In this document: one piece after another, positions 1 through 7,496 of the stretch | How the letters are laid out: every line of letters begins with the position of its first letter | Numbering within the stretch: the first letter of the stretch is position 1 | Source: Nocardioides albus | GTDB lineage: Bacteria; Actinomycetota; Actinomycetes; Propionibacteriales; Nocardioidaceae | Assembly (NCBI RefSeq): GCF_014648255.1 | Contig: NZ_BMQT01000008.1 | Span: forward strand, 1-64,000 | Direction of reading: 5' to 3' | Length of the DNA: 64,000 nt | Notes under the pieces: generated by a model | What the model was told of the DNA's origin: nothing | The model's input: only the letters and a program-made list of their open reading frames with translations | Databases searched by the model: none | Translations under genes and position numbers: made by a program

Positions 1-8
1 ACTATGAA

Positions 9-24
9 GCTCTCAACCGAGAGC
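9..24. other. Small inverted repeat at window start
   Basis: A perfect 6-bp inverted repeat (GCTCTC / GAGAGC) with a 4-base loop lies at 9-24. It is enclosed by a second 7-bp pair, ATGAAGC near 4 and GCTTCAT near 60. It could be the end of an intergenic element or terminator of a gene to the left of the window. No gene is recognisable before about 318, so bases 1-317 hold only this pair, the 32-bp repeats that follow and sequence I cannot assign. Confidence 0.35.
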
Positions 25-69
25 AACAACCCGTATAGCGGCGGCAGAGAACCTGGGGCGCTTCATTAA

Positions 70-156
70 GCCGAGTAGGCGCGTCTGTCCCGCGCCACAA
101 CGCCGAGTCGGCGCGTTTGTCCCGCGTCACAGCGGCGAGTCGGCGCGTTTGTCTCG
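70..156. repeat. 32-bp tandem repeat with GCCGAGTCGGC core, three copies
   Basis: Three copies of a 32-bp unit start at about 71, 103 and 135. Each begins with a near-palindromic 11-mer (GCCGAGTAGGC, GCCGAGTCGGC, GGCGAGTCGGC), followed by a GCGTTTGTC-like stretch; the last copy is incomplete. The same 11-mer recurs at 31-bp spacing near 61742-61899, so this belongs to the same dispersed repeat family. It lies just upstream of a degenerate regulator gene, and no open frame through it looks protein-coding. Confidence 0.8.
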
Positions 157-317
157 GCCTGTCGCGGCGACCCTGCTGCGTCCGGTGGCGTGAGCGCGCG
201 CCATGCCGCTGCCTAGACGACGCAGGTGTGGGCGAGGTCGTCGAAGACGTGACACCCACGCGGTGGGCGGCGGCCGGCATCCAGTCGCCCTTCACACGGC
301 GCGTACCAACGACTTCT

Positions 318-554
318 CGACGGACCGCCTCCCTCCTCGACGACGTCCTCGCCCGCGGCCGGGCCTCGGGAGAGCTCCGCGGCGACGTCGACGCGATCGA
401 CGTGCACATGCTGATCAGCTCCTACTGCGTCTTCCAGGTCGCCAACGCCGCCACCTTCGGCTTCCTCTTCGGTCGCGACATGCTCGCCCCCGACGTCCGC
501 GATCGCCATCGCCGCATCCTCGGCGACATCGTCGTCGGCTGGCTCTCCGCCTAG
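318..554 (+). pseudogene. Remnant of a TetR-family regulator (C-terminal ligand domain)
   Basis: The frame ending at the TAG at 552-554 encodes about 78 residues that look like the C-terminal ligand/dimerisation domain of a TetR repressor: a helix LLDDVLARGRASGEL, then AIDVHMLISSYCVFQVANAA, then a terminal helix with RDRHRRILGDIVVGWL. The preceding frame runs back to about 117 but reads as arginine- and cysteine-rich noise with no helix-turn-helix and no credible start. I therefore call it a 5'-truncated pseudogene. The target of the original repressor is unknown. A phased repeat array begins six bases after the stop. Confidence 0.6.
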
Positions 555-559
555 CAGCC

Positions 560-668
560 GTCACCTACGTCGGCCGAGACGTCACGTACGTCGGCCGAGA
601 CGTCACGTACGTCGGCCGAGTTGGCAACCTGCTGCCAACTCGGCCGACGCGAGTGACGTTTCGGCGTG
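560..668. repeat. Phased palindromic array A (21-bp units, mirror-image arms)
   Basis: Left arm units of 21 bp start at 560, 581 and 602; each holds TCGGCCGAG preceded by GTCACSTACG. The right arm has the same unit inverted, starting at 639 and 660. The centre is a perfect 16-bp stem (611-626 with 633-648) with a 6-base loop, and pairing continues outward with a few mismatches, so the transcript could form one long hairpin. The remaining bases to 944 (669-932) hold no gene or motif that I recognise. Confidence 0.85.
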
Positions 669-932
669 GGGGTTGACGAGTCGCGTTGTCCCGGCCGACC
701 TCGCTGGCTCCAACAGCTTTCTCCAGAACTGCGCCGGCGCAGCAACTGGCCCGGGCGACGATGTCACCCGCGCCCTACTCGCTTCGTTGATGGCTGCTAA
801 CTGGACCGACGTGAACCCGGCCGTGGAATGGCGCCCTGCTCAACTGCTGCGAGCGGTCCGCTCCATTTGCGTGTGACACGTGCGCCGACTCGGCGCTGCG
901 TGGACGGCGTTTCTCGGAGCAGTTGGCGGCGC

Positions 933-952
933 TACAATTTGCGCATGCATGC
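933..952 (+). promoter_or_regulatory. kmtR leaderless promoter and possible operator
   Basis: A good -10 box, TACAAT at 933-938, lies six bases before the ATG at 945, so transcription should begin at or next to the start codon and give a leaderless mRNA. No convincing -35 box is visible. The 10-bp palindrome GCATGCATGC at 943-952 overlaps the start codon and probable start site. That is a plausible binding place for the metal-sensing repressor encoded here, although autoregulation is inferred. Confidence 0.55.
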
Positions 953-1301
953 AAACACGCAACCTCCGGTGTGGGGGGACGACGTCGTCACTCTTGCCGT
1001 CGAGGTGCTGCGGATGCTGGCTGATCCGACACGCCTCCAGATGGCGGGGCTGTTGCTGGACGAGGAGCGGTCGGTCTCGGAGCTGGCTGGCATGTTGGAC
1101 AAGCCGGTTCCGGGGGTCTCGCAGCATCTGGCGAAGATGCGGATGGCGCGCCTGGTGACGACCCGCAAGGAGGGGACCTCGGTGCTCTATCGGGTCGAGA
1201 ACGGGCATGTGCGCCAGCTGGTCCTCGACACGATCGGGCACGTCGAGCATCTCCTGGACCAGGTCCCGGCGCACCACCGCTCCGGGGAGGGGTCGGCATG
1301 A
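945..1301 (+). CDS. kmtR: KmtR-type Ni/Co-sensing ArsR/SmtB repressor
   Basis: A 118-residue winged-helix repressor of the ArsR/SmtB family, expected to bind operator DNA without metal and release it when Ni(II) or Co(II) binds. The recognition helix lies around residues 54-70 (VPGVSQHLAKMRMARL). All five residues reported as metal ligands in Mycobacterium tuberculosis KmtR are present at identical numbers: His88, Glu101, His102, His110 and His111. That match supports both the assignment and the ATG at 945 as the start. The gene overlaps the CDF exporter gene by four bases (ATGA), so the two form a sensor-exporter operon. The -10 box sits six bases upstream, implying a leaderless transcript. 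The metal specificity is inferred from the ligand match. Confidence 0.88.
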   Translation: MHANTQPPVWGDDVVTLAVEVLRMLADPTRLQMAGLLLDEERSVSELAGMLDKPVPGVSQHLAKMRMARLVTTRKEGTSVLYRVENGHVRQLVLDTIGHVEHLLDQVPAHHRSGEGSA

Positions 1302-2332
1302 CCCATACGTTGCACGATCACCCACGGGACCATGCCCACGACGGCCACGACCACGGGCATGACCACGGGGATGCGCACGATGGCGGGTGGGCCTGGGTCC
1401 GGCACGCTGTCTCGGACGTCTTCGGGGCGCACTCCCATGATGCCGCGGATCAGGTCGACGAGGCGCTGGAGGCCGACGTACGTGGTCGGCGGGCCCTGTG
1501 GATCAGCCTCGGTGTCCTCGCTCTCACGGCAGGGATCCAGGCGATCGTCGTGACCTTGACCGGGTCGGTGGCTCTGCTGGGGGACACGCTGCACAATGTC
1601 GCGGACGCGCTGACGGCGGTGCCGTTGCTGGTGGCATTCTGGCTGGCCCGGCGACCGGCGAACGAGCGCTTCACCTACGGATACGGTCGGGCCGAGGACC
1701 TTGCCGGACTCTTCGTCGTCGCGATGATCGCCCTGTCCAGCATCCTGGCCGGTTGGGAGGCGATCGACCGGTTGTTCCATCCTCGCGAGGTCGAGCATGT
1801 CTGGGCGGTCGCTGTGGCCGGGGTGGTCGGGTTCTGTGGCAACGAGATCGTCGCGCGTTATCGGATCCGGGTGGGCCGCCAGATCGGGTCGGCGGCGCTG
1901 GTCGCCGACGGGCTCCACGCTCGCACCGACGGCTTCACCTCGCTGGCCGTGGTTCTCGGCGCGGGCGGGGTCGCGGCGGGGCTGCCGTGGGCCGACCCGG
2001 TGATCGGGCTGCTCATCGCGGTCGCGATCCTCGGTGTGCTGCGCTCGGCGCTCACGCAGGTGGGCGCGCGGTTGATGGACGCCGTCACCCCTGAGGACGT
2101 ACGCCGGGCGCGAGAAGCAGTGAGCACCGTGGACGGCGTGCTCGAGGTCCGGAGCCTGCGGCTGCGCTGGATCGGGCACACCCTCCACGCCGACGGTGAC
2201 ATCGTCGTACCCGCCGACCTCCGTGTCGCCGCCGGCCACGACATCGCCCACCACGCCGAGGCACACCTCCTGGAGGCGCTGCCGCGGCTCACCAGCGTCG
2301 TCCTGCACGTCAGCCCAGAAGGGACGCACTGA
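1298..2332 (+). CDS. Cation diffusion facilitator (CDF) metal exporter
   Basis: A 344-residue inner-membrane metal/proton antiporter that pumps divalent cations out of the cytoplasm. Residues 2-27 are rich in His and Asp and could buffer metal near the pore. The membrane region begins near residue 67. The two CDF metal-site motifs are visible as HxxxD in the second membrane helix (His99/Asp103) and HxxxD in the fifth (LHARTD). A soluble C-terminal domain of about 85 residues completes the fold. The start ATG overlaps the stop of the KmtR-like repressor, so translation is probably coupled, and Ni/Co are the likely substrates by context. The exact metal cannot be read from the sequence. Confidence 0.88.
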   Translation: MTHTLHDHPRDHAHDGHDHGHDHGDAHDGGWAWVRHAVSDVFGAHSHDAADQVDEALEADVRGRRALWISLGVLALTAGIQAIVVTLTGSVALLGDTLHNVADALTAVPLLVAFWLARRPANERFTYGYGRAEDLAGLFVVAMIALSSILAGWEAIDRLFHPREVEHVWAVAVAGVVGFCGNEIVARYRIRVGRQIGSAALVADGLHARTDGFTSLAVVLGAGGVAAGLPWADPVIGLLIAVAILGVLRSALTQVGARLMDAVTPEDVRRAREAVSTVDGVLEVRSLRLRWIGHTLHADGDIVVPADLRVAAGHDIAHHAEAHLLEALPRLTSVVLHVSPEGTH

Positions 2333-2357
2333 CGGCGGCCTCCTAGGCTCTGCCCTG

Positions 2358-2906
2358 ATGAACATCTTCGAATTCGATGGTAAGAGCCCGCAGATCCACC
2401 CTGACGCCTGGGTGGCGCCGACGGCGACGTTGATCGGTGACGTACGCCTCGGGCCGAACGCCAGCGTCTGGTACGGCGCCGTGCTGCGCGCCGACATCGG
2501 GCCGATCATCATCGGCGAGGGCTCCAACGTGCAGGACAACTCGGTCCTGCACGTACGGCCCGGGTCCTCCCTCGAGATGGGGGCGCACAGCACGATCGCG
2601 CACGGCTGCGTGGTGCACGGCGACCGGATCGGTACCGGGTCGCTGATCGGCAACGGGGCGGTCGTCTCCGACGCCGTGGTCATCGGCGACGGTTGTCTGA
2701 TCGCAGCCGGCGCGATGGTGGTCGAGGGGACCGAGGTGCCCGACCACAGCCTGGTGATGGGCGTGCCGGCCAAGGTGCGCGGCACGATCGAGCCCGGCAC
2801 CAACCCTGCGGCGATCCTGGAGCTGAACGCAGCCGGGTACGTGGCCCTCATGAAAGAGCACAGCATGAAGCTGCACCGCGCGACCGTGCGCCCGGTTCAA
2901 CCCTGA
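2358..2906 (+). CDS. Gamma-carbonic anhydrase-like hexapeptide-repeat protein
   Basis: A 182-residue left-handed beta-helix protein of the gamma-carbonic anhydrase/YrdA family. Hexapeptide repeats run through most of the chain. The three zinc-ligand histidines expected in the family are visible in the contexts SVLHV, TIAHG and VVHGD. The C-terminal helix (ILELNAAGYVALMKEHSM) caps the helix in related proteins. The role is probably CO2/bicarbonate interconversion or a metal-dependent relative; many members have no proven activity. ATG 2358 is chosen because a TAGGCT -10 box at 2344-2349 lies eight bases upstream, fitting a leaderless transcript. It begins 25 bases after the CDF gene but probably has its own promoter. 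Confidence 0.85.
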   Translation: MNIFEFDGKSPQIHPDAWVAPTATLIGDVRLGPNASVWYGAVLRADIGPIIIGEGSNVQDNSVLHVRPGSSLEMGAHSTIAHGCVVHGDRIGTGSLIGNGAVVSDAVVIGDGCLIAAGAMVVEGTEVPDHSLVMGVPAKVRGTIEPGTNPAAILELNAAGYVALMKEHSMKLHRATVRPVQP

Positions 2907-2977
2907 CCCTGAAGTCGAGGTTGAGGGTCTGGGCGCTCCGCAGGCGAGACGATTCGGGGGCGGGGTCGCGTACGGCC

Positions 2978-2983
2978 TAGGCT
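2978..2983 (+). promoter_or_regulatory. -10 box for hisE-hisG
   Basis: TAGGCT fits the actinobacterial TAnnnT -10 pattern and ends eight bases before the GTG at 2992. Transcription should therefore start at or near the start codon. No clear -35 element was seen. Confidence 0.45.
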
Positions 2984-2991
2984 TGACGCTC

Positions 2992-3255
2992 GTGAAGACG
3001 TTCGACGAGCTCTGGGCCGAGCTGAGCGAAAAGGCCCGGACCCGACCTGAAGGATCCGGCACCGTGGCACAGCTCGACGCCGGGGTCCATGCGATCGGGA
3101 AGAAGCTGGTCGAGGAGGCCGCCGAGTCCTGGATGGCGGCCGAGTACGAGGGCAAGGAAGCGACTGCGGAGGAGATCTCCCAGCTGCTCTACCACGCCCA
3201 GGTGCTCATGCTCGCCAGCGGCATCTCGATCGACGACGTCTACTCACACCTCTGA
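2992..3255 (+). CDS. hisE: Phosphoribosyl-ATP pyrophosphatase
   Basis: HisE hydrolyses phosphoribosyl-ATP to phosphoribosyl-AMP and pyrophosphate, the second step of histidine synthesis. The 87-residue all-alpha protein has the MazG-like metal-binding pattern, with acidic clusters KKLVEEAAE and EEISQLLYHAQV. GTG 2992 (VKTFDELWAEL) matches the family N-terminus and sits eight bases behind a TAGGCT box. A TTG nine bases further upstream (2983) is open but would overlap that box. hisG follows nine bases after the stop, giving the compact hisE-hisG pair usual in actinobacteria. Confidence 0.93.
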   Translation: MKTFDELWAELSEKARTRPEGSGTVAQLDAGVHAIGKKLVEEAAESWMAAEYEGKEATAEEISQLLYHAQVLMLASGISIDDVYSHL

Positions 3256-3264
3256 GGGAACTCC

Positions 3265-4149
3265 ATGAACTCCGAAAGCCCCAGTCCGCAGGAAGCGACC
3301 CGTCCGCTGCGGATCGCGGTGCCCAACAAGGGCTCGCTCTCCACCTCCGCCTCCGAGCTGCTGCGCGAGGCGGGCTATCGCCAGCGCGAGGACAGCAAGC
3401 GCCTGACCCTCATCGATGACGAGAACGGCGTCGAGTTCTTCTACCTGCGTCCGCGCGACATCGCGCTCTACGTCGGCGAGGGCACCCTCGACATCGGCAT
3501 CACCGGCCGTGACCTGCTCCTCGACTCCGGCGCCAAGGCCGACGAGGTCATCGGGCTCGGCTTCGGCCGGTCGCGGTTCCACTTCGCCGGCCGCGCAGGA
3601 GCCTTCACCTCGGTCGAGGAGCTCCGCGGCAAGCGGATCGCGACCTCGTACGTCGGGGTCGTCTCCGACTTCCTGGAGCGCGAGGGGATCGACGCCAGCG
3701 TGACCCGCCTCGATGGCGCCGTGGAGACCTCCATCCAGCTCGGCGTCGCCGACGCGATCGCCGACGTGGTCGAGACCGGATCGACGATGCGGCAGGCCGG
3801 TCTGGAGATCTTCGGCGAGCCGATCATGCGCTCCGAGGCTGTGGTGATCACCCGGTCGGGAGCACAGCTGCCGGCGGAGTACGAGACGTTCAAGCGCCGT
3901 CTCGACGGCGTCCTGATCGCGCGCAGTTACGTGATGATGGACTACGACATCCGTGCCGAGTTCCTCGCCGAGGCCTCCGCGATGACCCCTGGTCTCGAGG
4001 GGCCGACGGTCAGCCCGCTCCACCGCGAGGGCTGGGTCGCGGTCCGCGCGATGGTGCCGCGGGCTGGTTCGCAGAAGCTCATGGACGACCTTTACGCGGT
4101 GGGTGCCCGCGCGATCCTGTTGACGGAGATCAATGCCTGCCGAATCTGA
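3265..4149 (+). CDS. hisG: ATP phosphoribosyltransferase
   Basis: Catalyses the first committed step of histidine synthesis, condensing ATP with PRPP. At 294 residues it is the long form with a C-terminal regulatory domain (from about residue 220) that mediates histidine feedback inhibition. The N-terminus LRIAVPNKGSLS and the PRPP-binding region DAIADVVETGSTMRQAGL are clear. It lies in the hisE-hisG operon. Its last 17 bases overlap the next gene, which starts at ATG 4133 in another frame, suggesting coupled translation. Confidence 0.95.
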   Translation: MNSESPSPQEATRPLRIAVPNKGSLSTSASELLREAGYRQREDSKRLTLIDDENGVEFFYLRPRDIALYVGEGTLDIGITGRDLLLDSGAKADEVIGLGFGRSRFHFAGRAGAFTSVEELRGKRIATSYVGVVSDFLEREGIDASVTRLDGAVETSIQLGVADAIADVVETGSTMRQAGLEIFGEPIMRSEAVVITRSGAQLPAEYETFKRRLDGVLIARSYVMMDYDIRAEFLAEASAMTPGLEGPTVSPLHREGWVAVRAMVPRAGSQKLMDDLYAVGARAILLTEINACRI

Positions 4150-4696
4150 CCCTGACCGACCTGAGCCTGCCGGGTCTGGGACTGCCGGTTCTGAGTCTGC
4201 CGGCCCTGGGTCTGCCGGATCTGAGTCTGCCGGTTCCGGCCCGACGCCGCTGCCGGTGACCCTGCCGCACACCTGGCGCCCGCTCGGCCCCCGCGTCATG
4301 GGATGGTTCCTCGTCGCGGCGCTCGCGGTGATGTGCACGATGGTCTGGGTAGGGTTCACGCCCGAGATCAAGGCTCAGGTCACGATGTTCGAGCGGCTCA
4401 CCTTCGGAGCCGTGGGACTCGGGATCGTGGTCTGCGTGCACGCGCTGACCCGGTCGCGGGTGGAGGCCCGCGAGGACGGCCTCACCGTGGTCAACGGCTA
4501 CAAGCGTCGGGACCTGGAGTGGGCCGAGATCCTCGCGATCAACTTCCCGCAGGGCGCGCCGTGGCCCAACATCGACCTGGCTTCCGGCCACAACATCTCC
4601 GTCCACGGCATCCAGGCCTCCGACGGCGCCGCGGCGAAGCGGGCCGTGCGTACGCTGCGGACGCTGGTCGACGCGCTCTCCAGGACGCGCCACTAG
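4133..4696 (+). CDS. PH-domain membrane protein with repetitive N-terminus
   Basis: A 187-residue protein of unknown function. Residues 1-40 are a low-complexity Ala/Gly/Ser/Glu/Pro tract encoded by a 15-bp tandem repeat. Two membrane helices follow (about 55-75 and 85-105). The C-terminal part (VEAREDGLTVVNGYKRRDLEWAEI onward) resembles the bacterial PH domain found in small actinobacterial membrane proteins. It overlaps hisG by 17 bases and is the last gene of that operon. Similar proteins follow hisG in relatives, but no histidine-related role is known. Confidence 0.75.
   Translation: MPAESDPDRPEPAGSGTAGSESAGPGSAGSESAGSGPTPLPVTLPHTWRPLGPRVMGWFLVAALAVMCTMVWVGFTPEIKAQVTMFERLTFGAVGLGIVVCVHALTRSRVEAREDGLTVVNGYKRRDLEWAEILAINFPQGAPWPNIDLASGHNISVHGIQASDGAAAKRAVRTLRTLVDALSRTRH
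4168..4242 (+). repeat. In-frame 15-bp coding minisatellite
   Basis: Five consecutive 15-bp units start at 4168, 4183, 4198, 4213 and 4228. Each begins TGCCGG, followed by a nine-base variable part close to KTCTGRGTC; the last is divergent. Fifteen bases equals five codons, so the N-terminal tail of the PH-domain protein can lengthen or shorten without a frameshift. It lies inside that gene, just past the hisG stop. Confidence 0.85.
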
Positions 4697-4790
4697 CTGA
4701 GGCGACCGCTCGGCGAACCGCGCGCGACACTTCACCCAACGTTGAGAAGATCGGCTGAACGGTGGCAACGGCTGGCCTAGCGTCCTTGCC

Positions 4791-6020
4791 GTGACCTCTA
4801 CGACGTGGACTCGCCTCGCTGTTCCCGCACTCGCCGTGAGCGCCGTCATCGTGCTCACCTCCCTCACGCCGGCCCAGGCCGCGCCGGTGCACCCGGTCGG
4901 CACCTGGGGCGCCTCTGCCGACGAGGTGGGCGGTGCGGTCGGCGCCGCCGGCCTGACGGACCGGTCGGTGCGCAACCTGGTGCACACCTCCCTGGGTGGC
5001 TCCGGCGTACGCGTCACTCTCTCCAACGCGTTCGGTGACCGTCCGGTGACCTTCACCTCGACGCACCTCGGTCTGGCGGGGGACGGAGCCGAGGTGGTGC
5101 CCGGCACGAACCGGCCGATGACCTTCGAGGGTGCAGACGAGGTCACCGTCGCTCCGGGCACCGAGGTGCTCAGCGACCCGGTCGACGCCACGGTGCCGGC
5201 CGATGCGACCCTCGCGGTGAGCTTCCACGTCGTCGGAGAGAGCGGTCCGATCACCGGGCACGATGTGGCCACGCAGACCTCCTACGTCTCCGGGACGGCC
5301 GGTGCGGACGTGGCGGGGGAGGAGGCCGGCGCGGCGTTCACGACGCAGATCTCCAGCTGGTACTGGGTCGAGAGCGTCGTCGTGGAGAAGCCCCGCCGGG
5401 TCCGGACGGCGGTCTTCTTCGGCGACTCGATCACCGACGGCAACGGCTCCACCGCCGGAGCCGACCGGCGTTACCCGGACCAGGTGGCCGACCGGCTGGT
5501 GACGAGCCGTTTCGCCGGCCGGTTCGGAGTGATGAACGAGGGCATCTCTGCGAACCGCGTCCTCGCCGACAGCACCGGTGGCCAGCGCGGTCTGGACCGC
5601 TTCCGGCGCGATGTGCTCGACCAGCCGGGAGTCTCCACGGTCGTGGTGCTGGCGGGCATCAACGACATCCGCTGGGACCACGCCGACGATGCCTCCGACC
5701 TGATCACCGCCTACCGCGACCTGATCGCGCAGGCGCACTCGGAGGACGTGTGCGTCGTGGGCGCCACCCTGACGCCGTACGAGGGTGGCAGCCGCTACAC
5801 CCCGGCGCGTGACCAGGTGCGGGTCGCGGTCAACGAGTGGATCCGGACCTCCGGGGAGTTCGACGGCATCGTCGACTTCGACGCTGCCACCCGCGACCCG
5901 GCTCGGCCGGCGCGGTTCCTGCCTGCGTACGACTCCGGGGATCATCTCCACCCCGGCGACGCCGGCTATGCGGCGATGGCCGAGGCGTTCGACCTGTCGC
6001 TGCTGGAGTGCGACCGCTGA
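4791..6020 (+). CDS. Secreted SGNH/GDSL-family esterase/lipase
   Basis: A 409-residue exported hydrolase. Residues 1-30 form a Sec signal peptide ending in the AxA motif of TPAQA, with likely cleavage after Ala30. An N-terminal domain (about 31-200) precedes the SGNH catalytic domain. Block I is GDSIT with Ser213 as nucleophile, block III is GIND, and block V is DHLHPGD with the catalytic Asp/His pair. It probably cleaves acyl or acetyl esters outside the cell; the substrate cannot be read. The GTG at 4791 lies seven bases behind a TAGCGT box (4778-4783), consistent with a leaderless message. It converges with the exporter gene that ends at 6024. Confidence 0.88.
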   Translation: MTSTTWTRLAVPALAVSAVIVLTSLTPAQAAPVHPVGTWGASADEVGGAVGAAGLTDRSVRNLVHTSLGGSGVRVTLSNAFGDRPVTFTSTHLGLAGDGAEVVPGTNRPMTFEGADEVTVAPGTEVLSDPVDATVPADATLAVSFHVVGESGPITGHDVATQTSYVSGTAGADVAGEEAGAAFTTQISSWYWVESVVVEKPRRVRTAVFFGDSITDGNGSTAGADRRYPDQVADRLVTSRFAGRFGVMNEGISANRVLADSTGGQRGLDRFRRDVLDQPGVSTVVVLAGINDIRWDHADDASDLITAYRDLIAQAHSEDVCVVGATLTPYEGGSRYTPARDQVRVAVNEWIRTSGEFDGIVDFDAATRDPARPARFLPAYDSGDHLHPGDAGYAAMAEAFDLSLLECDR

Positions 6021-6023
6021 GTC

Positions 6024-7496
6024 TCAGCGCCGCCCGACGAGCACCGCGAGCGTGATCGCCGAGAGCACCAACGAGATGGTGGCGCCGGTCGCGTCTGGGG
6101 CGAACAGTGCCGGGATGCTGACCAGCCCGGCGATGTCGAAGCCGCGGGCGGCATTGGTGAACAGCGTGACCGGCATGGCACCCATCGGGGTCGAGACCAT
6201 GGCCGAGGCGTAGTCCGGTGGCGGCGCGACCAGCCACCGGGTGAGCGCTGCCAGGGCACCGAGCCCGACAGCGGGCGCCAGGAGCGGGTGCGGGAGTGCC
6301 CACAGACAACCCAGCCCGTACGCGACCAGCAGCACCATCGGCACGAGGAGCGCCCCGAGCCTCAGCTGCCAGGATCTGGCGCCGAGCAGCCGGACGAGCC
6401 CGCCCGAGCGGGACAGCACCCGCAGGCCGGCGCCGAGCGGGACGGCGGCCCAGAACCCGAGCACCACCATCACCGGCACCGTCAAGGCCCCGGCCCCGGC
6501 CTCGCCGAGCGCGTACGCCGGCACGACCGCAGCCGCCAGGACCAGCACGCGCAGCGGAGCCCGGCGCAGCCTGACGAGGTCGGCGGTGACCAGTGCCAGC
6601 GGTCCCAGCGGTCCACGCGGACGCCGGGACCGGACGACGGCACGCTGCCTGCTGGTGTGCTGCAGGACGACGTCATAGGCAAGTGCGGTGTCCAGCCCGG
6701 CGAGTGCCCCGGAGAGTCCGTTGGCCAGCCCGTGCCCGCGGGTCAGGTCACGGCGCCGCAGCCGGCCGAGGCGACAATGGCCGAGAACGGCCACCGTGCC
6801 GACCGGTGGCGCCAGTGCCGCAGGTGCCAGCCACCACCACGCGCTCGTGGGAGGCGCGAACCCGCTCGTGACCCCGGCGGCGACCGCGGCGAGACCGGCG
6901 ACGGCTGCGAGTGCCGAGACCGGACCGATCATCCGCCACGTCGACCGGGTCCGGGACTGGGCCACGGCGCCGCCTGCGTACGTCACCACCGCGAGGGCAG
7001 CGGCAGCGAGCGCCAGCGCGCCCGCGGTCGTCAGTGCCCACCCCGCCGTCACCGCGGCGAGGATCGCCGGGACCGCGGCGGTCGCAGCAGCGAGGAACAG
7101 CAACGTCCAGTACTGCCGCCGCAACCACCGCGCGCGGTCCACCGGCGTCGAGAGCACCATCGCCGAGGTCGCCGGGGACGACATGAGCGGCCCCAGGAGA
7201 CGCATCACCGCGGCGCCCAGGGCCAGCCAGATCAGCACCACGAGCACCGGTCCTGCGGTGCGCGTCCCGACGCAGGTCTCGCTCGTGCAGACCGCGACGG
7301 CCTGCCCGGCGTTGACGACCGCGCTGACCAGCCCTGAGCCGTAGATGAGGATGGTGAGCAGAGCGAGGTACGCCTGGTAGAGCATCTCGCCCCACGGCGC
7401 GGTGACCCGCCCGCGGCGCCAGGATCGGATCAGGCCCCGGATCTCGGCAGGCGTCGGTGCGTCGCTGCTGATGTCGACCCTCACCTCGGCGCTCAC
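6024..7496 (-). CDS. Polytopic membrane protein, probable ABC exporter permease
   Basis: A 490-residue integral membrane protein with roughly ten to twelve hydrophobic segments and short, arginine-rich loops. The sequence is not a classical ABC-2 permease, but it is encoded directly after an ABC ATPase gene with a four-base GTGA overlap. It is therefore most likely the membrane half of that exporter. Related uncharacterised proteins with the same partner are common in actinobacteria. The substrate is unknown. The stop lies three bases from the end of the convergent GDSL hydrolase gene, leaving no room for a terminator between them. Confidence 0.7.
   Translation of the reverse strand: MSAEVRVDISSDAPTPAEIRGLIRSWRRGRVTAPWGEMLYQAYLALLTILIYGSGLVSAVVNAGQAVAVCTSETCVGTRTAGPVLVVLIWLALGAAVMRLLGPLMSSPATSAMVLSTPVDRARWLRRQYWTLLFLAAATAAVPAILAAVTAGWALTTAGALALAAAALAVVTYAGGAVAQSRTRSTWRMIGPVSALAAVAGLAAVAAGVTSGFAPPTSAWWWLAPAALAPPVGTVAVLGHCRLGRLRRRDLTRGHGLANGLSGALAGLDTALAYDVVLQHTSRQRAVVRSRRPRGPLGPLALVTADLVRLRRAPLRVLVLAAAVVPAYALGEAGAGALTVPVMVVLGFWAAVPLGAGLRVLSRSGGLVRLLGARSWQLRLGALLVPMVLLVAYGLGCLWALPHPLLAPAVGLGALAALTRWLVAPPPDYASAMVSTPMGAMPVTLFTNAARGFDIAGLVSIPALFAPDATGATISLVLSAITLAVLVGRR

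Noticed and set aside
673..876. Small plus-strand ORF between array A and kmtR
   Set aside because: It has no ribosome-binding site or recognisable family, and the composition does not look protein-like.
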